The position numbers were made by a program, and so were the translations under genes. The notes under the pieces were generated by a model. It had not been told where the DNA came from. It ran no database searches and saw only the letters and a program-made list of their open reading frames with translations. Below, piece after piece: positions 23,207-33,785 of a DNA stretch of 64,000 nt. The DNA is taken from NCBI GenBank assembly GCA_002236755.2, contig NBZP02000048.1:1488001-1552000 (forward strand). Reading direction: 5' to 3'. This DNA comes from Dothistroma septosporum (taxonomy: Eukaryota; Ascomycota; Dothideomycetes; Mycosphaerellales; Mycosphaerellaceae). How positions within the stretch are numbered: position 1 is the first letter of the stretch; each line of letters starts with the position of its first letter.

Positions 23207-24073
23207 TCACCAGTAATTCAACCAGCCGTTAGTCTCCCGGTTCAGATGGCACACAATGTATACAATCTGATCTTGCAGACTCATTGGGTTGTCCTCATAG
23301 CGCAAGACGTTCGCACAGTGATCGGCGGTGTCGCACTGCAGACACCATCCCCACCACCTCCTCCCAAACTCCGCCCCGTAGCCGGCTCTCCTCACCATGA
23401 TGTAGTTGTCATCATATAGTCTATACGCCGGCCAGTAGTCATCCACCCATACCACGTATCGACTCCAGATACCAGATAGGTGGACCATTCGCAACGACGC
23501 GTAAGCGCGCATACCAGGCAGGAAGTAGTGCTTCGTAGCATACAAGGTCAACATTTCGATGTGTTGAAGGTCGATCGCCTCGAACCGCGCGACTGCATGT
23601 AGGTAGTCGTTGTGGTCGTTCATCATGTCCACAAAGAAGTGGTTCGTGGTCCAGTACTTTTGATACGCTATTCTGAGTATCTGTCGAGCTTCGCGGTGGA
23701 TGTGGCGGCAGGTGTAGATCAAGGACTTGTCAGGCGGGCAGGCTCGGATCAGGTCGATATAGAGCCCTTGGGGAGCAGCAAAAGTCAGCTCGTAGATCAT
23801 GTTGCGAAGCTCTGCTGGAATTCCCGATAATGTTGGAGGAGAACGGGGAGATTCCGCGCGAGGTCTTTGCTCGCGTCCATCCTGCGGCAGCGTCTGCGAG
23901 GTTCCAGTCTCGCGCGTAGAAATTGTCGGGTCCTGCACACCGAGAGCATGCTCATGCGGAGTGTCTCCGCTGGGAGGTGTCCATGATCTGGCTGAAGACT
24001 TTCGAGCTAATGCGCCAATGCCACGCATTCTCGACCACAGCCTCACCAAATTGTCCTGGATTCTGAACCCCAT
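23207..24073 (-). CDS. 2EXR/F-box-like domain protein
   Basis: Intronless, 288 residues from the ATG at 24073. After a disordered N-terminus of about 80 residues comes LSGIPAELRNMIYELTF, the hallmark of the 2EXR/F-box-like domain very common in plant-associated dothideomycetes, followed by a typical LIYTCRHIHREARQILR helix and a strand- and aromatic-rich C-terminus with paired cysteines (WCLQCDTADHC). Such proteins form large species-specific families. A role in protein turnover is often guessed from F-box similarity but not established. It overlaps no other gene and lies tail-to-head behind PAF1. Confidence 0.75.
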   Translation of the reverse strand: MGFRIQDNLVRLWSRMRGIGALARKSSARSWTPPSGDTPHEHALGVQDPTISTRETGTSQTLPQDGREQRPRAESPRSPPTLSGIPAELRNMIYELTFAAPQGLYIDLIRACPPDKSLIYTCRHIHREARQILRIAYQKYWTTNHFFVDMMNDHNDYLHAVARFEAIDLQHIEMLTLYATKHYFLPGMRAYASLRMVHLSGIWSRYVVWVDDYWPAYRLYDDNYIMVRRAGYGAEFGRRWWGWCLQCDTADHCANVLRYEDNPMSLQDQIVYIVCHLNRETNGWLNYW

Positions 24074-24230
24074 GGTTTGGAGAAGTGCACCTTTTGGTGA
24101 ATTTTGATGTTGAGCTCAAGTGGCTCGAAGTAAGCTATTATACCGCAAGGCTCTGCGTGTCAAACTGCTTGTCCAGTAGAGCTGTGTGCGATTCGGCTGA
24201 GGGATCATGCTATCTAGATCTGCTCATCCA

Positions 24231-25640
24231 TCAAGCGACCTCCGAGGTCCGTACTGTCGGGTCTATCGCCGCTCGCTTCTCCAGCTGCGCCGCCTGGAGC
24301 TCTTCGCCGGCATCGGCAACGGTAATGTTGAGCTCATCGATCTTGGTCTCCTCTTGCTGATATGCGATTCTGCCAACATTCCGCTTCGGTCGGACAGCAG
24401 TTGTCTGCACGATCGGGTAGTAGTATGCGCCCTTTGGCAGTCTCTTCTTGACGCCGGGCACATCGCCCACGTCGGCGTCAGGATCGTGCAGGGCCATCGC
24501 CAGTGTATGGTTGTAGTACTCCTTTGGATCTCCCTTTTGCGACTTCGTCTCGTATGTCCGCAGCCGCGCAAATTTGAAGGCTCTCTTGCCGTCTTCCATA
24601 TCATCAGTGTACAGCTCTGGGTCCTCGTTGTCGGGATCATTGAGGTCGAGCTTCCGCTTGATCCCATGCACAGCAGCAGCATCTTGTGGAATGAAATAGT
24701 CGTAGTCGTACTCGCGAATGGGCTCGGACTTGGTCTTGTCTGATGCCTCCCACGCTGCCAGCTTCTCTTGGTATATCGCCTCGGCCTCCTCGTCTATCAC
24801 CGGCCGCATAATGGCCGTGTCAAGTCGATGGTCGTACTGGTCGGTCCTGGCCAAGGGATTGCCCTCGAACTTCATGATCATATAGAAGCCAGTCGTGGGT
24901 ATCGCCTCCAAATCGGGGAGCACGGGATACGAGTCAAGCAGTTTGAGATCCGGGTTGTTGGGATGCTTGGGCTGTGACCAGGCTCTGAGCTCTGCGTCCG
25001 TAACTTGAGCACCTCTGAGGTTAGTCTGGCTGTCCTCGCCCTTGTATGCGTCCTTGGGGTGGGCGATATCAAAGCCCTTGATGATGTTGCGCATGATGTT
25101 GATGGGATCCTCCTTGTTGAGACTGGGTTTCCTGCGCTTCGCATCGCGGATTTTCAGTAGGTCCTTCGAAGTGGAGGATGTGAAGTGCTGTGTCGCTTGT
25201 GATGCCGTGTACTCTGTCCGTCGCAAGAAAGACGCTCCCCCACTCGCCGCTGCTGCTTTGCCCAGTGTTGATAGCGGCTTGAGAAGTGCTCTGTCTGCCG
25301 GGTGTAGCTGTGCGCCAGGTCGCGCACTAATGGCTGTGGGATATCAGTAATTATTTCCCCATGCTCTACGTGACATTCTCTCACCTCTTTCGTCTCCATC
25401 GAATATGCCAGGGATACCGATCAAGTCAATGGGCATGCCCAACTCCGCATCAGCCTCGATGTTGAGTGGCTGCTCCCGCACTAGTCTTGACGCATACGCT
25501 GCGCTCGTATACTGGCCGCCTGCTAGACCTGTGCCGGGAATATCGAGGAGTTTGGGTGGGTTGGGCGGAGGCGGCAGCTGATTCGAGTATCGTATGCGCG
25601 CAATGTAGTCCTGGTGGACCACCTTGTTCTGTGAGGCCAT
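24231..25640 (-). CDS. paf1: RNA polymerase II-associated factor Paf1
   Basis: Two exons, 25640-25385 and 25333-24231, separated by a 51-nt intron, give 452 residues. Diagnostic segments are the start MASQNKVVHQDYIARIRYSN, LPPPPNPPKLLDIP, GMPIDLIGIPGIF, LRRTEYTASQ, then NIIKGFDIAHPKDAY, LPDLEAIPTTGFYMIMKFEG and YDYDYFIPQ. Paf1 is the core scaffold of the PAF complex, which travels with Pol II and promotes elongation, H2B ubiquitylation and H3K4/K36 methylation (family knowledge). The protein has only a short acidic tail. The gene is divergent from NTE1. Confidence 0.96.
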
Positions 25641-26178
25641 CGCGGTCGCTGTGCGGGGAGAAGGATGAGTGGTTCGATATTGTGTTGGAATTAGCGCGAC
25701 GATGCGCGTGACTGTAGATGTTGTGTGCGCAGACGGTCAGGAACATTGGATGTCATTCACTATATCAATGTTCGCTTCATGGAAAACACGCGATCACGTG
25801 AGTATCGCCAGCTGAAACTGGGACGGGTCAGGGCTCGGTTCCAACCCCGAGCCTTGGAAATACGAGCCACAAGTGACCGGACGCCACGAGACCACTCACA
25901 TGTCTCTCAGTCTATCGTCAAGCACGCGACACATCTGCATCCCTCATATCTTGCTCTGCACCGACTCTACGCGTGCACAGAGACATGTCTACATGAGTCG
26001 CGTTGGTCATCTCTGCTCCCAGCATTCCTCGCTGCTGAACGACGGCCCCGCTTGACGATGCTGGGAGGTGGCACGTTTTTGCAATCATCTCATTGATTCG
26101 ACCAGGACGCCACAGCTGCCACCACACAAGCAAGGCAGCTCTCACCACGCGCCGTCTCCTGATCCACGTGCGCCAGGC
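25641..26178. promoter_or_regulatory. Divergent promoter between PAF1 and NTE1
   Basis: The 538-bp spacer separates two outward-facing housekeeping genes. The last 111 bp are open in the NTE1 frame but lack an ATG, so they are taken as leader. No clear TATA box. Confidence 0.5.
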
Positions 26179-29100
26179 ATGATGGATGGTCCGCCGTCTG
26201 ACCTCCAGAGTGCTGCGGTGCATACATCTGCCACTTCGGTAATCGCAGCAGCGCACACTCTGGCCGACGTCGTCTCCTCTATCACGCCCAGCATTCCCGC
26301 GACTCCCCCGGCCGATGCTGCAGGAACACCCGCCCGGTCGACTTTGAGCATGCTGGGAGGACTGGCTCTGGGACTTTTCACTGTCGTTCCCAGCGTTCTG
26401 TACTGGATCATCACCTTTGTTACCTACACACTACCAACATGGCTCTTCAGCTTCCTGTCAACCAGCTTGACGTTCACCATGAACATGACGACCCTTCTTC
26501 TCCTCCTGCTGGTCTTTGCCAGCACCGTCAGCTGGTTCGTCCGATACAGATTCCTGAACATGTACTCTCGTCTGCCTCCGGAACCCCAAAGGAAGGAACC
26601 GCAGATTGAGATATTTCCGGAATCTCAAGAAACGGACTCGAAGCCTGGCTTGTCCAACTATTTCGATGAGTTCCTGAGCGCCATCAAAGTCTTCGGCTAC
26701 CTCGAACGACCCGTCTTTCATGAGTTGACTCGAACGATGCAGACTAGGAAGCTGATTGCTGGCGAGACATTACTTCTGGAGGAGGAGAAAGGCTTCTGTC
26801 TGGTTGTGGATGGCTTAGTCCAGATCTTTGTCAAGTCCCAAGCTGGATCCGAAGCCGAATCGCCCGATGAGTCTGCCATTGCGGACGACGATGAGCCGGA
26901 ACACCGCTCCGGGAGTCATGGTAGCTACCAACTACTCACCGAGGTCAAGAATGGTGCTCCAATGTCATCGCTCTTCTCCATCCTGGCCTTGTTTACTGAT
27001 AATGTCAAAATGCGCTATGACGAGGACGATGATCAGCTGCACTCCAGTGAATCCAGTGGAAATCTCAAAAATCAGATGCGTATGACCATCCACGATGAAG
27101 ACGGCACTCCAGAATCTGGTACTGACAGTGGCGTTCAATGGACAGGAGCTGGGTCTTCTCGACCTGTTTCACGGCAGAGAACACACTCAAGCGTCACTGG
27201 CTTAAACTCTTTCAACAAGGAGCCACCTCCGTTGACGCTCGACGGAAGTACTGACAGCCAGGGTAAACATAGTAGGCGACCCAGCCTCATTCGTGGTGAA
27301 AGCACCCGGACGAAGCAGGCACCAAGACAAGCCTCAGCACATCCAGACATCGTCGCTCGTGCGACGGTTGATACCACTATTGCTGTGATCCCCGCCAGTG
27401 CTTTTCACAGAATCACTAGGATGTACCCGAAAGCGACAGCACACATAGTGCACGTGATCCTGACACGACTTCAACGTGTGACTTTAGCCACAGCTAACTC
27501 ATATCTGGGTCTGACAGACCAGGTATTGCGCACAGAACGGCTTATGGACAAGTACACAACTTACGACTTGCCCGACTTTCTTCGAGGGGAGGCTCTAGAA
27601 CGGTTGAAGAACAAGTTCAGGAAGGACCTTGAGCGTGTGGGTCCTGAAGAAGGCATGAAAGGTATTGCTTCGCATAACCCGCGTATCGCGCACCGCCGGC
27701 GTGCTAGCAGCAGTCTTCGTCGCGATGCAGCCATGCACACCAGACAGAATATCCGCAATGGTAGTCTCAACACAGATCTTGTCGGAGGGGAAAGAGGCGG
27801 GATCAGCGCCGGTGATTTGCTGACGAACATACACGCCGCTCGGTCGCCTGCTGGGCGAGGGCAGAGAGGCAGCTTCTCGCAGCCGTACTCTGCTCCTCGG
27901 ACGTCGAATGGAGATGTACACGACCCTGTGAGGACCAAACGCGATCAGTTCAATGCCGAATACAATCCGCGAGCAACGATGCACAGACAAGAATCAATGG
28001 ACGAAGATGTCATCTTCCGCGAATCTATCATGGAATGCATGGCCAAAGCTATCGGACTCACTAATGCAAAGGACAGTATGCGGCAGGGAGGATCGGTTGC
28101 TCAGTCGCCCCGCTTAGTTTCGTACGACTCCAAGCGTCAAAGTGCGGTCTTTAACAATGCATTTGGCTTCATGGATCCTTTGGATGGCTCCCAGGATGAC
28201 TCAGAATCCGTCGCTTCGCAATCTGCCTTCAGTGTTGGAGGGTCTGTCAATATCATGGAAGATCTAAAGAACGAAGTAGAGATTGTGTACTTTCCAAAAG
28301 ATTCTGTCCTGGTCGAAGAAGGCGAGCGCAATCCCGGGTTGTACTACGTGATCGATGGCTTCCTTGACGTAAGTGCCTCTGTGGACGAGCAAGAGGCTTC
28401 GCATTCGAATCTATTTGGAACAATGGCGAGGCCAGGCGGAGTGGAAGCGACAGACTTACTAGGCGCGAAAGATCGCCGTAGAATGTCCGGAGCTGCAAGA
28501 TCGACATCCGTGGGAGGACCAGAACATCATCATCGACGACAGAAGTCTGCACATTCACGCAAAAGTCTCTTCCTCATCAAGCCTGGCGGAGTGGCTGGAT
28601 ACCTCGGGAGCATCTCATCTTATCGCTCCTTCATTGACGTGACGGCGAAGACTGATGTCTACGTGGGATTCTTGCCTCGTCACGCCATCGAGAAGATTGT
28701 GGAGCGTCACCCGGTTGTGCTTCTGACTATGGCCAAGCGAATGACAAGCGTTCTACCTAGGCTTATTCTGCACATCGACTTCGCCCTCGAGTGGGTACAA
28801 GTCAATGCAGGTCAGGCAATTTATCACCAGAAAGATGACAGCGATGCTATCTACATCGTCCTCAACGGTCGACTTCGAGCCATACAAGAGAACGACGATG
28901 GTAACATGAAAGTCATTGGCGAGTACGGACAAGGCGACAGCGTGGGTGAGCTCGAGGTATTGACCGAGACCACAAGACCCGGCACTTTACACGCAATTCG
29001 TGACACGGAACTCGCCAAGTTCCCGAAGACGCTGTTCAACAGCTTAGCACAGGAGCACCCTGGCATTACCATCAAGGTCTCAAAAATTATTGCCTCACGG

Positions 29101-30798
29101 ATGCGAGCGCTGATCGAAAATCCTCAGAACGAGCTGGAGAGCTACAACAAGCTATCAGTCGAGAGGCCCAAGGTGACTTCGACAAGTAATCTACGAACGG
29201 TAGCGATCATACCGTGTACTGCTGGTGTCCCGGTGGCAGAGTTTGGCAACAAGCTGCAGAGCGCGTTGCATCAGATCGGCACGCCCAATGGAGTGTCAGT
29301 GCTTAGTCAGTCCACGATCTTGAACCATTTGGGACGACATGCGTTCACCAAAATGGGCAAGCTCAAGCTGGCGCAGTATCTGGCTGATCTCGAGGAGAAG
29401 TATGGCATCGTGATCTACGTGGCTGACACAAGTGTCAACTCACCATGGACGCAGACTTGTCTCAGCCAGGCAGACTGTATCTACATGGTCGGCCTTGCCG
29501 AGGGGTCTCCTGCGATCGGCGAATACGAACGTTTCTTGTTGACTACAAAGACCACTGCGCGGAAAGAACTCGTTCTACTGCACTCTGAGCGCTATTGTCC
29601 TTCTGGCACCACTCGGGCCTGGATGAAGAATAGACCTTGGATCAACGGAGGTCATCACCATGTACAGATGGCTTTTCGTGCAGCGCCGGAAGGCCCTGTT
29701 CACACTACTGGTCCGAAGCGCTTTGGTAACGCTATCAAGCAGCGTGTCCAAGTCATACAGGCGGAGATTCACAAGTATACTTCACGGCGTGTTCGACAGA
29801 CACCGCTCTTCTCCGCTGAAACACCCTTCAAGGGCGACTTTCACCGCCTGGCAAGGAAATTATGTGGCAAGTCTGTTGGCCTTGTGCTCGGCGGAGGAGG
29901 TGCAAGAGGTCTTGCTCACGTTGGCATCATCCGATCACTTGAAGAAGCTGGCCTACCCATAGACATCATCGGTGGCACATCTATCGGTGCTTTTGTGGGC
30001 GGTGTCTACGCGCAAGACGCCGATGTAGTGCCCATGTACGGGCGCGTGAAGAAGTTTGCCGGCCGCATGGGCAGCATGTGGCGCTTCGCTCTCGATGTCA
30101 CTTATCCGTCTGCCTCCTACACGACCGGCCACGAGTTCAACCGCGGCATCTTCAAAGCCTTCGGCGATTCTCAGATTGAAGACTTCTGGTTAGACTTCTA
30201 CTGCAACTCCACCAATATTTCCAAGTCTCGCTCGGAAATACACACAAGCGGCTACGTCTGGCGCTACGTTCGTGCCTCGATGTCCCTGGCAGGTCTGTTG
30301 CCTCCCCTCTGCGACGAGGGCAACATGCTCCTGGATGGCGGCTACACCGACAACCTCACAGTCTCGCACATGAAAGCACTTGGCGCGGACCAAATCTTCG
30401 CAGTGGATGTCGGCGCCCTTGATGATGACTCGCCACAGAATTATGGCGACTCCCTCTCAGGCTTCTGGGCTTCTCTCAACCGTTGGAATCCTTTCTCATC
30501 GTATCCTAATCCGCCTACACTCTCTGAGATCCAGGCTCGGCTGGCCTATGTATCTTCAGTCGACAATCTCGAGCGCGCAAAGAGCATCCCTGGGTGCAGG
30601 TACATGAGGCCCCCGATTGAGGCTTATGGTACGTTGGACTTCGGCAAGTTCGATGAGATCTATCAGGTTGGATATCAGTACGGCAAGAAATTTCTGGCGG
30701 ACTTGAGAGAGGAAGGTGTGCTGCCTCCAATTGAGGAAGAGACGGAAGAGAAGAGGAATCTGAGGAGGACCATGGCTCCGAGACGGGCGAGTATATGA
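26179..30798 (+). CDS. nte1: Lysophospholipase NTE1 (neuropathy target esterase family)
   Basis: Single-exon gene of 1539 residues, the normal size for fungal NTE1. It hydrolyses phosphatidylcholine and lysophosphatidylcholine to glycerophosphocholine at the ER (family knowledge). Two hydrophobic segments lie near residues 58-80 and 98-122. Three cyclic-nucleotide-binding-like domains follow: near 170-260 (GETLLLEEEKGFCLVVDGLVQI), near 700-870 (YFPKDSVLVEEGERNPGLYY) and near 870-985 (QAIYHQKDDSDAIYIVLNGR), with long disordered Ser/Arg-rich inserts. The C-terminal patatin domain carries GLVLGGGGARGLAHVG near 1235, the nucleophile Ser1268 in GGTSIG and the dyad Asp1386 in LLDGGY. The ATG at 26179 (MMDGPPSD) is the first in frame; the second Met is equally possible. 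Confidence 0.95.
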   Translation: MMDGPPSDLQSAAVHTSATSVIAAAHTLADVVSSITPSIPATPPADAAGTPARSTLSMLGGLALGLFTVVPSVLYWIITFVTYTLPTWLFSFLSTSLTFTMNMTTLLLLLLVFASTVSWFVRYRFLNMYSRLPPEPQRKEPQIEIFPESQETDSKPGLSNYFDEFLSAIKVFGYLERPVFHELTRTMQTRKLIAGETLLLEEEKGFCLVVDGLVQIFVKSQAGSEAESPDESAIADDDEPEHRSGSHGSYQLLTEVKNGAPMSSLFSILALFTDNVKMRYDEDDDQLHSSESSGNLKNQMRMTIHDEDGTPESGTDSGVQWTGAGSSRPVSRQRTHSSVTGLNSFNKEPPPLTLDGSTDSQGKHSRRPSLIRGESTRTKQAPRQASAHPDIVARATVDTTIAVIPASAFHRITRMYPKATAHIVHVILTRLQRVTLATANSYLGLTDQVLRTERLMDKYTTYDLPDFLRGEALERLKNKFRKDLERVGPEEGMKGIASHNPRIAHRRRASSSLRRDAAMHTRQNIRNGSLNTDLVGGERGGISAGDLLTNIHAARSPAGRGQRGSFSQPYSAPRTSNGDVHDPVRTKRDQFNAEYNPRATMHRQESMDEDVIFRESIMECMAKAIGLTNAKDSMRQGGSVAQSPRLVSYDSKRQSAVFNNAFGFMDPLDGSQDDSESVASQSAFSVGGSVNIMEDLKNEVEIVYFPKDSVLVEEGERNPGLYYVIDGFLDVSASVDEQEASHSNLFGTMARPGGVEATDLLGAKDRRRMSGAARSTSVGGPEHHHRRQKSAHSRKSLFLIKPGGVAGYLGSISSYRSFIDVTAKTDVYVGFLPRHAIEKIVERHPVVLLTMAKRMTSVLPRLILHIDFALEWVQVNAGQAIYHQKDDSDAIYIVLNGRLRAIQENDDGNMKVIGEYGQGDSVGELEVLTETTRPGTLHAIRDTELAKFPKTLFNSLAQEHPGITIKVSKIIASRMRALIENPQNELESYNKLSVERPKVTSTSNLRTVAIIPCTAGVPVAEFGNKLQSALHQIGTPNGVSVLSQSTILNHLGRHAFTKMGKLKLAQYLADLEEKYGIVIYVADTSVNSPWTQTCLSQADCIYMVGLAEGSPAIGEYERFLLTTKTTARKELVLLHSERYCPSGTTRAWMKNRPWINGGHHHVQMAFRAAPEGPVHTTGPKRFGNAIKQRVQVIQAEIHKYTSRRVRQTPLFSAETPFKGDFHRLARKLCGKSVGLVLGGGGARGLAHVGIIRSLEEAGLPIDIIGGTSIGAFVGGVYAQDADVVPMYGRVKKFAGRMGSMWRFALDVTYPSASYTTGHEFNRGIFKAFGDSQIEDFWLDFYCNSTNISKSRSEIHTSGYVWRYVRASMSLAGLLPPLCDEGNMLLDGGYTDNLTVSHMKALGADQIFAVDVGALDDDSPQNYGDSLSGFWASLNRWNPFSSYPNPPTLSEIQARLAYVSSVDNLERAKSIPGCRYMRPPIEAYGTLDFGKFDEIYQVGYQYGKKFLADLREEGVLPPIEEETEEKRNLRRTMAPRRASI

Positions 30799-32147
30799 AG
30801 CTGGGCTCTTGGTGTTGTCTTGCATATATCATGGCGTTTGATACCCGGCCGTAAGCATAGCGTAGCATGGCACTCATACATAGTGTAATGATGATTTTCA
30901 ATACCGACCCTCCGGCAGCAGCCATGCGTCACATACACAAGGCAGATTATAAGACAGTTTCAGCAAGCATTCTTATTCATCGTGCCGCGCTCGACATCTC
31001 ATTAAGGAAAGCAGCATTCACTCACCCAACTGCATTGCCGGCCCAGATTCCCTGGCGGCCCGGAACGCCAGACCCTCGCGATCACACCTGCACATTAACT
31101 TGCCCTCATTGGCAGCCAGTGCAACCAGACGCATGGAGCTGTCGCGAAGATGGGACTCTCTCGCAGCTCCATCACCCTTCATACCAACCACCACAGCGCA
31201 GCAAACTGCAGTGAGCTCTGCATCGAACTAATCTAGCGCGAAGATGTCGCGTAGTCACGAGTTTGTGCGCTGAAGTCGCATTACGAGTGGACAGACGATC
31301 GTGCATTCGAGATGCAATGGAGGGCGTGTCCCTTCCTGAGATTTGTGTAACTTTCAAGCGGCTGGATGATGTTGCGAGTACCAGTAGATCTGCTGTCACT
31401 AGTTGAGACATAAATATGAAGACAGTCAGTCCCTCGCAGAGAGTGATCGGTCTCTATACCCTTAAGGTGCCTCTCGCTCGGTTCACGTACACTCATATCC
31501 GTGACTCAACAGAACCCCTTTGCCACCAAAGATGTCGACAACCAACGTACAGAGCGTCACAACGACTTCAGGTATCATGCCCTTGCAGTATCCTTCATTC
31601 CGCAGCTTCACCAATCGCTGACAACGACCACTTTAGTCCTGAACCAGCAACAGCGATTCTTCAGGTGTTCAGGGCCTCCATGGAAGGTTCCTGACAAGAC
31701 TTCACGGTGTTGTGACCTTCAAACGTAGACACCGTGTCCGTTCCGGCAGCAATGGAAGGCGTTAGCACTGCGACTGGCTACTGTCGAGGGTATGAGACGG
31801 CGGAATATCGATGTGGGTTGGTAAGCTTTGGAACCATGATATCGAGCTGTGTCTAAAGATGGGGGAGTGCGGTACAGGCGACATTCTCCACTCCACCAAA
31901 CTGAACTACGTGCTCGACAACCTCCAATTTCAAATATCCTATGATTTTGTCTACATACATAGGCGCCGTCGCAGCCCCAACTTCCTCCTCGATCTTTATA
32001 CGAAACTTGAGCAGTCTCTACTGAGTCCGACGACTTCGCGTCGCGGTACAACACCATCCTAGGGAGAGATTCGACCCCTAATGACGCTCCATAGTAGAAA
32101 TGCGTTCTCGAATCGGTCGTAGACGTCCTTGCTTGGCTCACTACCGC
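30799..32147. other. Gene-poor region
   Basis: No intact gene. Short open frames on both strands lack recognisable motifs. It begins the relic-rich stretch that runs to about 34.7 kb. Confidence 0.5.
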
Positions 32148-32650
32148 CTAGAGCCGTCTGGGCCACTTGGTGTAGCGACTGAGACTGTCTATGTACTTGC
32201 CCTGCTGTACAGTCAGGGGAGCAGCAACCAGCGTAAGGCGTCCATGGAGCTGACTGTCATGACGTGCCAGCTCGATTGCGCGGACGGCCTCGCACAGATG
32301 CTTCTTCAGTGCGATATGATCCTCACGCAAGTCGGTGATGGCGCCAAAGACTTATCCAATGAGTGCCCATCTCCATCCATTTTGAAAGTTTCCAGCGTGT
32401 AGTCGTAGATCTCGAAGCCTATCTCAGCTGGGAGCTTGTCGATGAAAAGACATGGGTTCTTTGTAGGCTCTTGGTCCACTTTGAAGATGCCTTTGTCTAC
32501 AGCTTTATCCTCGATAGCAACAACGACTGCCTAGTCTATAGCCTCCATATCCCACTCGATAGCATTAACCTTATTATTGTCGCTAGAGGTATTTATCTGA
32601 GCGGTCATGTCAAGGGACGCGCCCACGATTGACTTTCTCGGCTGCGGCAT
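32148..32650 (-). pseudogene. Broken 2EXR/F-box-like gene
   Basis: From ATG 32650 the minus strand reads MPQPRKSIVG... to an in-frame TAG at 32533-32531, then continues in the same frame to CLFIDKLPAEIGFEIYDYTL, a clear 2EXR-type motif, and SLAPSPTCVRI. That frame ends at 32308-32306, while a neighbouring frame continues the match-like sequence DHIALKKHLCEAVRAIELAR to 32148. One nonsense and one frameshift lesion are thus visible. The family is the same as the intact gene at 23207-24073, but the two are not close copies. Confidence 0.6.
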
Positions 32651-33293
32651 GTCTGATGGAGCGTGGTGTATGTCGGTGGTGGTATACCGTGATGTGCGGT
32701 GGTGTATATTAAACACAGGTGGAGACGCGACCTCAAGATCCCGTGTTCAACAAGATCCGTGGTAAGAAGGCTCGAGAGTTGAACTCTGCACCCAGCGACG
32801 ATGCCCTGTACAAGCTTGCGTTCCATTTACCGAAATCTGATCCCAGCGACTCTGCTTCACGAATCCTCAACTCGCACAGAGGCCTGCTACGATGGAGCAC
32901 CCGAAAAGTTTCTCAAGTGATTTGTCTTCGGCCGAAACCCAGCAACAAGCTGTATAGTGGTTCTCCTAGCAGGATATAGACGGGTAGCAGCAAGCAGCTC
33001 GATGTCAAATGAGTAGATAAGCTCAAATTCGATGAGCATTGAACGGGAAGCTCCATCTCGTAGATATTCTGTCATGTTGCTGATGCTAGCATGGGACAAT
33101 GATCTCGCATTTAGCACACTGATAGGCTGCACGTGGACTCTGCTCATGGCTGATGGCATTGACTGCAGCCGATGAGGTGTTTCTGCGAGCTCGTTTCATG
33201 GCGTAGCTATCAGAGCGCGCTCCACCGTTTGATACTTCTTGGAGCCGACCGGATGCAAAGCGTTGTGCTGCTTCGTGATTCTTCTGTTGGACA
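32651..33293. other. Relic-bearing spacer
   Basis: Contains a plus-strand frame (32719-32979) with ELNSAPSDDALYKLAF, faintly like the PSDDELLKLYAL helix of acyl-CoA-binding proteins but without the rest of that domain. Nothing intact. Confidence 0.4.
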
Positions 33294-33785
33294 TCAGAAC
33301 GTCAAATGGCCCGGACCCCTTAAGCTCGACAACTCGTATGCGATCCAGGTCCCATCACTTCGTCTCTTCAAACGGACCCGGTTAATACTCTGCCTCACCC
33401 CTTCCGCACCAAAGAGCCCGCTAACTCTAGTAGTACAGAAGACAACAGCTCGACCTATCCGATCATCCAGATGGAGTGTAGTATCCTGAACCTGAACATG
33501 ATATTCCGGATTGGCTTTGATAAAGCCTCTGAAATTCATCTTGTGTTCGTCAAGGTCAGAGGCCAAGAGATTGGTCTCTGGATCACCCGCCGTGACTTTG
33601 AAGTCGGGAGTGCAGTACTGGTCCATGATTCGCTCATAGGCTTCTATAGTGAGATTCATAGGCGCTTCTAGCATACGCTTAGTCGTCTCTTGGAGGTAGT
33701 CGGGGAGGGGCAAGTCCCTCAATGAGCGTATTGCCAGTTCGGAATAAAGATGGATGCTAATTCCCTGATCTTGAACTGGGGTCAT
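33294..33785 (-). CDS. SnoaL/NTF2-like hypothetical protein
   Basis: Intronless, 163 residues from the ATG at 33785. Helical N-terminal third, then IMDQYCTPDFKVTAGDPETN, FIKANPEYHVQVQDTTLHLD, GRAVVFCTTRVSG and NRVRLKRRSDGTWIAYEL. This order of a TPDF loop, a strand with aromatic/His, a long strand pair and a final GxW strand fits the cone-shaped SnoaL/NTF2 fold, used for small-molecule enzymes and for binding modules. There is no signal peptide, so it is probably cytosolic. No catalytic residue can be assigned. It lies alone among relics, and the paralogous gene at 21.5 kb is broken. Confidence 0.65.
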   Translation of the reverse strand: MTPVQDQGISIHLYSELAIRSLRDLPLPDYLQETTKRMLEAPMNLTIEAYERIMDQYCTPDFKVTAGDPETNLLASDLDEHKMNFRGFIKANPEYHVQVQDTTLHLDDRIGRAVVFCTTRVSGLFGAEGVRQSINRVRLKRRSDGTWIAYELSSLRGPGHLTF

